A stretch of 21,063 nt of DNA from the NCBI GenBank assembly GCA_036732565.1, contig DAINCF010000047.1, positions 1 to 21,063 of the forward strand, in the 5' to 3' direction. The DNA comes from JAIVJN01 sp036732565 (lineage in GTDB: Bacteria > Acidobacteriota > Vicinamibacteria > Vicinamibacterales > UBA2999). Shown in pieces: positions 16,710 to 21,063 of the stretch. The position numbers and the translations under genes are program-made. A model generated the notes under the pieces. The model saw only the letters and a list, made by a program, of their open reading frames with translations, was not told the origin of the DNA and ran no database searches. Position 1 is the stretch's first letter; each line of letters begins with the position of its first letter.

Positions 16710-17248
16710 GCACAGCGGATTCGCGGACCGTGTTGTTCGTCGACGATGATGAACCGTTCGGCAACCGCATGGGCCGCGCGCTCGAGGCGCGGGGCTTTGC
16801 CGTCACACACGTCACAAGCGCCGCGGACGCCATTCGCGTCGCAACTGCCGACAGTCCGGAGCTGGCGGTCGTCGATCTTCGTTTGCCCGACGGCCACGGC
16901 CTGGACGTCGTTCGCGATCTCCATGCGATCGACGAGACCACGCGCATCATCGTCTTGACCGGCTACGGCGCGATTGCCACGGCCGTGGAGGCGTTGAAGC
17001 TGGGCGCCGCGGACTACTTGACGAAACCGATCGACGCGCCGCAACTGGTCAGCGCCTTCGCCGACGACGACTCGAAGCCCGCCGCGTCCAGGGATTTTGT
17101 CGTGCCCTCGCTCGCGCGGCTCGAATGGGAGCACATTCATCGTGTGCTCGCCGACTGCGGGGGGAACGTCTCGGAGGCGGCGCGCGCGCTGCACATGCAT
17201 CGGCGCTCGCTGCAGCGAAAATTGTCGAAGCATCCAGTGAAGTTGTAG
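16706..17248 (+). CDS. regA: RegA/PrrA/ActR-like response regulator
   Basis: A 180-residue regulator, close to the 180-190 residues of the RegA/PrrA family. The receiver has acidic residues Asp13-15, phosphoacceptor Asp57 in AVVDLRLPDG, switch residues in VLTGYGAIATAV and Lys107 in YLTKP. The C-terminal Fis-type helix-turn-helix is about residues 153-174 (GNVSEAARALHMHRRSLQRKL), close to the RegA DNA-binding region. The frame is open 26 codons upstream, but 16706 gives the expected receiver start and an ATGA overlap with regB. It probably controls respiratory and redox genes, and may bind the two inverted repeats at 13187-13237 in front of its own operon. The stop codon lies in a 28-base palindrome. 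Confidence 0.94.
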   Translation: MSTADSRTVLFVDDDEPFGNRMGRALEARGFAVTHVTSAADAIRVATADSPELAVVDLRLPDGHGLDVVRDLHAIDETTRIIVLTGYGAIATAVEALKLGAADYLTKPIDAPQLVSAFADDDSKPAASRDFVVPSLARLEWEHIHRVLADCGGNVSEAARALHMHRRSLQRKLSKHPVKL

Positions 17249-17272
17249 GGGCGGTTCGCGAACCGCCCCTAC
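17245..17272. repeat. Perfect 28-bp palindrome over the regA stop; REP-like or terminator
   Basis: GTAGGGGCGGTTCG is followed directly by its reverse complement CGAACCGCCCCTAC. The regA stop codon is bases 17246-17248, inside the left arm. As RNA it would form a strong GC hairpin with a small loop. No T-run follows, so a classic intrinsic terminator is not clear. GC-rich palindromes of this form recur as dispersed intergenic elements in many genomes; whether it recurs here cannot be seen from one window. Confidence 0.75.
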
Positions 17273-17443
17273 CTGACCCGTGTCGTATCCTCGAGACTCA
17301 AGGCGGCCGTGCGTCGCGGTCTTGCCACTCTGAGACGACGAAAAAGCACCCCGGATGGTGCGGAGCCACCCGTGTCGATCATTCCCCTGCGCTCCGTGAC
17401 CGTTCAGCTCCGGCCGCTACGCGGCCGACCCGCCGGCTCGTAT

Positions 17444-17470
17444 CTGTGCTACCTGTGCCATCTGTGTTGC
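17444..17470. repeat. Three degenerate 9-bp tandem units
   Basis: CTGTGCTAC, CTGTGCCAT and CTGTGTTGC lie end to end. Each begins with CTGTG and differs at several later bases. They sit in the 265-base gap between regA and the BON gene, which also has a 7-base inverted repeat at 17411-17427 (CGGCCGC TAC GCGGCCG). No coding frame is convincing there. The function is unknown and the repeat could be chance. Confidence 0.35.
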
Positions 17471-17513
17471 CTTCGAAGGCGATGGCTCGAATCTCTCCTT
17501 CAAAGGCTTCCGT

Positions 17514-17972
17514 TTACCGGACGGTCAGGCGGTTCTCGACGCGATAGCCAGGCGCCTGCGCCCCGGCGATGATCGCGGCCATATCCCGTTCGGCTTCGGT
17601 CTTGACGTGCCCGTTCAGCGTAATCGAGCGCGTCCGCGCGTCCGTGTCGACATCGATGCCCGTCGCGTCGATCGACGGATCGGCCATCAACGTCGCTTTG
17701 ATGTCAGCGCCACGCAGCGCGACAGCCGCGGTCTCGCTCGCGCGCTCGGCGAACTCGGCAGCACGGTCGCTGGCGGACGCGGCGGCGCGCTGGGCGTCAT
17801 TCACTAGTTCGTCCGCACGCCGAGACGCACGATCGCCCGCCTTCTCGGCTTCTTCCGCGGCGCGCCCCGAGTCCTTCTTTGCCCCATCGATGGTGTTGTT
17901 GCACGCGGAGCCTGCCAGCACGCTCGCGGCGGCCGCGACGGACACGATGAAAGGTGTATGAAGTCGTCTCAC
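17514..17972 (-). CDS. BON-domain lipoprotein
   Basis: A 152-residue periplasmic protein. The signal ends in VLAGSAC (Cys24). Residues about 30-88 are rich in Ala, Glu, Arg and Lys in a helical pattern that could form a coiled coil (AAEEAEKAGDRASRRADELV). A single BON domain follows (about 89-151), with ITLNGHVKTEAERDMA as its core and a last strand VENRLTVR. BON domains bind membranes or phospholipids in proteins such as OsmY and are common in envelope-stress proteins; a role here is inference. The start is a GTG with a strong GGGGGAGGGG ribosome site about seven bases before it. It stands alone on its strand. Confidence 0.9.
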   Translation of the reverse strand: MRRLHTPFIVSVAAAASVLAGSACNNTIDGAKKDSGRAAEEAEKAGDRASRRADELVNDAQRAAASASDRAAEFAERASETAAVALRGADIKATLMADPSIDATGIDVDTDARTRSITLNGHVKTEAERDMAAIIAGAQAPGYRVENRLTVR

Positions 17973-18177
17973 GATATCCCCTCCCCCGGCGCGGCCATGA
18001 GCTCAGCGACCGGCATGGCCATGATTTACTCCAAGTTGCATGCCATGCAGGCGGCCGTCTCTAAGTGACTCAGCTCGCAGCGTTTGGTGTGAGTTGTCGG
18101 CAGGGCTTGGGAGATGAGGCGTGTAGAAAGCACCAATCAACGGTGCACGAATTCGGAAGCGCGCGAAACATCGCTCG

Positions 18178-19476
18178 TCAGTTGGACCCACCGAGCCGGT
18201 GCAGCACATCCCGCACGGCTGCGCTTCCACTGATCTCAGCAGGGCGTGCCGATCCCGCGCGGATGAGCGCCTCGATAGTGGCGGCGTAGTCACCGGTCCG
18301 CGCGTGCCAGCCGTGCTCGGAACCGTGCATCGCCCACCCGAGCGGTGTGCCGCCGAAGTCGGCGTCGATCGCGTCGAGCGGCGGCTGGAAGCGGAGAATC
18401 CTCTCCGCCATGTCGAGGTTCCCGTGAAACGCGGCCCAGTGCAGCGGCGTCGCCTGATGCTGTCCCTTGACGTCCACCGGCCAGCCACACTGCAACATCA
18501 GCCCCACGACGGCCGCCTGGTTGTTGCGAGCCGCGTGCGTCACTTGCCGGCGGTCGGATTCAGACAGTCGACTCACCAGCACCGGATCCTGTTCGCAGAT
18601 CGCCGTCGCCGTCCGTTCGTCGGCCATCCAGCACGCATCCATGAGCCGAACGTCGGCCGGGCTGCGCGCGAGCAGCAGGTCGAGCAGAGGCTGATGGCCG
18701 AACGCTCTCGCCACCTGATGCGCCGACACATGGAACCCGAGCGTCCACTGGTAGATGGTGCCCCCCGCTCGGTGATCGCGCATCGGGAAGAAATCGTTGT
18801 TCACGCGAATGCGGACGCAATCGGGATCGGCGTCGAGATGACGACGGGCCAGGTCCAGGTTGCCGAGTGCCGCCGCCATGAGCACGTCGGTGGCGCACCC
18901 ACGCGAGACCAGGAAGCGGGCCGGCTCCTGATGGTCTTTCACCATGTACTGCGCCGGCATGGACTCGTGGTCGATGTCGCGCGCGTCGATGTCGGCGCCG
19001 CAATCCAGCAGATACGCGGCCACATCGATCGTGCTCGCGCAGTGGAGCGGAGTTTTGCCGTCGCCGCCGCGCGCATGCACCACGCTGTCGTCGTGCTGCA
19101 CGAGCTCGCGTAATCGGTCGATCATCCCGAGCCGCGCGGCCGCGTGGGCGTCGACGAACGCGCCGCGCTCGATTGCGTACGCCGCGAGCTCGGGGCGTGC
19201 GCAATCCAGCAGCCCGAACCCACCTGCCCACCAGCGACTTCTGGCGTTGATATCGGCGCCCGCGTCGAGCAACACGTCCAGCATGGCCCGGCTGCGGACA
19301 TTGATCATGGCTGGCGAGTCGAACGGACCGATCGGTTCGTTGATGAGCCCGCGCAGTTCGGGATGCCGCTCGAGCATCGCGCGGATCTCGGCCGCGTCAT
19401 CGGCCGCGAACGCGGCGCCTGCTCGTTCGAGGAGACTTGCCGGGCTGCTGCGATCCACGTCCTCACGATAGAGCAT
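18178..19476 (-). CDS. Ankyrin-repeat protein
   Basis: A 432-residue protein made largely of ankyrin-type repeats, with no signal peptide, so probably cytoplasmic. Clear units are GKTPLHCASTIDVAAYLLDCGADIDARD (about residues 140-167, quoted here by its key residues only: TPLH and GADIDARD) and ATPLHWAAFHGNLDMAERIL (about 342-361), with TPLGWAMHGSEHG just after. Weaker units lie around 55-80 (LDVLLDAGADINARS) and 200-270. The frame continues 21 codons upstream to 19539; 19476 is preferred because it opens with a plain ATG and leaves 79 bases for the divergent gene's promoter. Binding partner and function are unknown. It does not look like a toxin, and nothing around it suggests a secretion system. 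Confidence 0.88.
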   Translation of the reverse strand: MLYREDVDRSSPASLLERAGAAFAADDAAEIRAMLERHPELRGLINEPIGPFDSPAMINVRSRAMLDVLLDAGADINARSRWWAGGFGLLDCARPELAAYAIERGAFVDAHAAARLGMIDRLRELVQHDDSVVHARGGDGKTPLHCASTIDVAAYLLDCGADIDARDIDHESMPAQYMVKDHQEPARFLVSRGCATDVLMAAALGNLDLARRHLDADPDCVRIRVNNDFFPMRDHRAGGTIYQWTLGFHVSAHQVARAFGHQPLLDLLLARSPADVRLMDACWMADERTATAICEQDPVLVSRLSESDRRQVTHAARNNQAAVVGLMLQCGWPVDVKGQHQATPLHWAAFHGNLDMAERILRFQPPLDAIDADFGGTPLGWAMHGSEHGWHARTGDYAATIEALIRAGSARPAEISGSAAVRDVLHRLGGSN

Positions 19477-19555
19477 GTCGGGTCTTGACCTCGAGCGCTG
19501 ACTTCCTACCTCAGCGGCCGTGATATCCTGCCCCGCCATTTAATCAGGGGGAACC

Positions 19556-20062
19556 ATGGTCTTGACCCGTTCGGAGTTGATTGCCTCGCTCCAGCATGAA
19601 GTGCACATCCTGCTTCACCTTGCGCGCAAGATCGACCGCGCGAGGCTCGATTACCGTCCCACGCCGAAGCAACGCAGCACGATGGAGTTGCTGCAGTACT
19701 TGAGCGTGATGGGGCCAGAGCTGGTGCGGGCGACCAAGGCTGGAGCGTTCGATCCGGTCGTCTGGAGCGCCGCCGAGCAGGCGGCGAAGGAACAGGACTT
19801 CGAGCAGACACTCTCGGCGATCGCCGCACACAGCGACCTTTACTCGACACTGCTCGCCGATATGTCCGATGACGACTTCCGGGTCGGGATCACCATGTTC
19901 GGGAACCCGACCACGCGCGGAGCGTTCATCGTCAACTACGTGTTGTGTGGCTGCGCCGCCTATCGCACGCAACTGTTCGTCTACCTCAAGGCCTGTGGTC
20001 GTGAGGAGATGAGCACGATGAATCTCTGGGCCGGCGTCGATGCGCCGGCCAAGGCGATGTAG
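19556..20062 (+). CDS. DinB-like four-helix protein
   Basis: A 168-residue protein that reads as a DinB-superfamily helical bundle (LIASLQHEVHILLHLARKID, RPTPKQRSTMELLQYLSVMG, FIVNYVLCGCAAYRTQLFVYLKACG). This superfamily includes metal-binding and thiol-transferase-like enzymes. Family metal ligands are usually three histidines; here His14 and His18 or 22 sit in helix 1 but a matching later His is not obvious, so activity is uncertain. A strong ribosome site AGGGGG lies just before the ATG at 19556. A possible promoter, TGACTT then TGATAT 16 bases on (19499-19526), is only weakly supported. It diverges from the ankyrin gene and converges on the helicase with a 31-base gap. Confidence 0.75.
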   Translation: MVLTRSELIASLQHEVHILLHLARKIDRARLDYRPTPKQRSTMELLQYLSVMGPELVRATKAGAFDPVVWSAAEQAAKEQDFEQTLSAIAAHSDLYSTLLADMSDDDFRVGITMFGNPTTRGAFIVNYVLCGCAAYRTQLFVYLKACGREEMSTMNLWAGVDAPAKAM

Positions 20063-20093
20063 GGTTCAATCCGTCGGTCGGTCGAGCGGTTCG

Positions 20094-21063
20094 TCAGAGC
20101 TCGAGGCGTGAGGCGCCCGAATGCCGCGTTGCCGGAGCGGCGCCCCGTGCCGATCGAAATCGTCGCGCGGTGCGATGCAGACGCGGCCGCTGCTCGGTCG
20201 CCGCTGCGCTGGAGCCCGCGAATCCATCGACCATCACCTGCTCGATCGGCGACGGCAGCAGGCGTTGAATGTCCTTCAGGAGTTGCCGTTCGCTGGCGGA
20301 CACGAGGGAGACCGCACGTCCCGCCATGCCGGCCCGGCCGGTGCGGCCCACGCGGTGGATGTAGTCTGACGCGACGAGCGGGAGGTCGAAGTTGATGACC
20401 AACGGCAACGCCGCGATATCGAGGCCGCGCGCCGCGACGTCGGTGGCCACGAGGACGTCCACGCGTTTCGTCTTGAAGTCGCTCAACGCGCGAGTGCGCA
20501 CGGCCTGACTCTTGTTGCCGTGAATCACGGCGGCGCGGATGCCGATCCGTTCGAGGTGCTCGCCGACCCGATTGGCGCCGCGCTTCGTCCGGCAGAACAC
20601 CAGGGCCTGCCCCGTGGGCGGCTGCTTCAAGACGTGGGTCAGCAAGTCGCCCTTGCGACCGTCGCCCACTGGGTGAACGCGATGGGTAACCGTCGACGCA
20701 ACGACCTGACCGTCAGAGACGTCCACCCGTACCGGCGTACGCGTCACCGCCGTCGACAACCGCTCCACCTCGTTCGACAGCGTGGCCGAGAAGAGCAGCG
20801 TCTGCCGCGTCTGCGGCACCACCGCGAGGATGCGGCGCAACGCCGGCATGAAGCCCATGTCGAGCATCCGGTCGGCTTCGTCGAGCGTGAGGATATCGAC
20901 GCCCGTGAGGTCGATCGTGCGCTGTTGCATGTGATCGATCAGACGTCCCGGCGTCGCGACCACGATGTCGGCGCCGCGGTGCAGGGCGCGCACCTGCGCC
21001 GTCATCGGCGCGCCGCCGTATACCGCCATCGTGCGCAGGTTCACGACCGCGCCGTAGTCTTCA
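20094..21063 (-). CDS. DEAD-box RNA helicase (RhlE-like), C-terminal part
   Basis: The frame is open through the right edge, so the N-terminal part with the Q motif and Walker A lies outside. About 323 codons are present. In order they show TPGRLIDHM (motif Ib), LDEADRMLDMGF (motif II; DEAD is bases 20871-20882), SATLS (III), ALVFCRTKRGANR (IV), VATDVAARGLDI (V) and HRVGRTGRAG (VI). All the visible helicase motifs are intact. A short basic tail of about 60 residues follows the core (HRTARRFRSARG), as in many RhlE proteins, and may bind RNA. The family is certain; the RhlE subgroup is likely from DEADRMLDMGF and overall form. Confidence 0.95.
   Translation of the reverse strand, partial: EDYGAVVNLRTMAVYGGAPMTAQVRALHRGADIVVATPGRLIDHMQQRTIDLTGVDILTLDEADRMLDMGFMPALRRILAVVPQTRQTLLFSATLSNEVERLSTAVTRTPVRVDVSDGQVVASTVTHRVHPVGDGRKGDLLTHVLKQPPTGQALVFCRTKRGANRVGEHLERIGIRAAVIHGNKSQAVRTRALSDFKTKRVDVLVATDVAARGLDIAALPLVINFDLPLVASDYIHRVGRTGRAGMAGRAVSLVSASERQLLKDIQRLLPSPIEQVMVDGFAGSSAAATEQRPRLHRTARRFRSARGAAPATRHSGASRLEL

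Noticed and set aside
17303..17317. GCGGC-CGTGC-GTCGC, another match to the RegA/PrrA box pattern downstream of regA
   Set aside because: A single match to eight fixed G/C bases is expected several times by chance in a window this GC-rich, and it does not resemble the 17-mer of the tandem boxes.
18003..18488. 161-codon minus-strand open frame between the BON gene and the ankyrin gene
   Set aside because: It overlaps the end of the ankyrin gene in another frame and has no domain or ribosome site. The gap 17973-18177 shows nothing convincing.

Overview
This is a high-GC bacterial chromosome segment from a didermic (Gram-negative-type) organism. The evidence for two membranes is a tripartite RND efflux system with an outer-membrane lipoprotein channel, several lipobox signal peptides, a Tat signal and a SCO1/PCuAC copper pathway. 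No rRNA, tRNA, CRISPR array, insertion sequence or phage gene was seen. The mix of genes (mdtABC-type pump, RegB/RegA-type redox kinase pair, Tat-exported class V aminotransferase, secreted proteins of unknown function, DinB-like protein) would fit Acidobacteriota or another soil lineage. That placement is inference only; nothing in the window is a taxonomic marker.

Layout. 1-342 is the 3' end of a GGDEF protein (+). It converges with, and overlaps by 14 bases, a four-gene minus-strand operon, 9115 to 329: mdtA adaptor, mdtB, mdtC and a NodT-type outer-membrane lipoprotein, every junction being a 4-base ATGA overlap. Diverging from mdtA is a secreted two-repeat protein (9308-9877), which overlaps mobA (9877-10491) by one base. 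Two minus-strand genes follow: a lipoprotein of unknown function (10496-11725) and a Tat-exported PLP enzyme (11814-13094).

The most interesting part is 13187-17248. A compact plus-strand operon of six genes, all joined by 4-base overlaps, encodes a BNR-like lipoprotein, a cytochrome c lipoprotein, a PCuAC copper chaperone, a SCO1/SenC copper chaperone, a RegB/PrrB-like quinone/redox-sensing histidine kinase and a RegA/PrrA-like response regulator. Its upstream region carries two direct 17-bp copies of an inverted repeat (TGCGNCAACRTGTCGCA) that fit the GCGNC-Nx-GNCGC pattern described for RegA/PrrA boxes. The simplest reading is a self-regulated redox/copper module tied to cytochrome oxidase assembly. 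A perfect 28-bp palindrome overlaps the regA stop codon and could be a dispersed REP-like element or a transcription end.

The rest is ordinary accessory or housekeeping content: a BON-domain lipoprotein (17514-17972, -), an ankyrin-repeat protein (18178-19476, -), a DinB-like protein (19556-20062, +) and the C-terminal two thirds of a DEAD-box RNA helicase (20094 to window end, -). No gene-free stretch exceeds 300 bases; the longest is 17249-17513.
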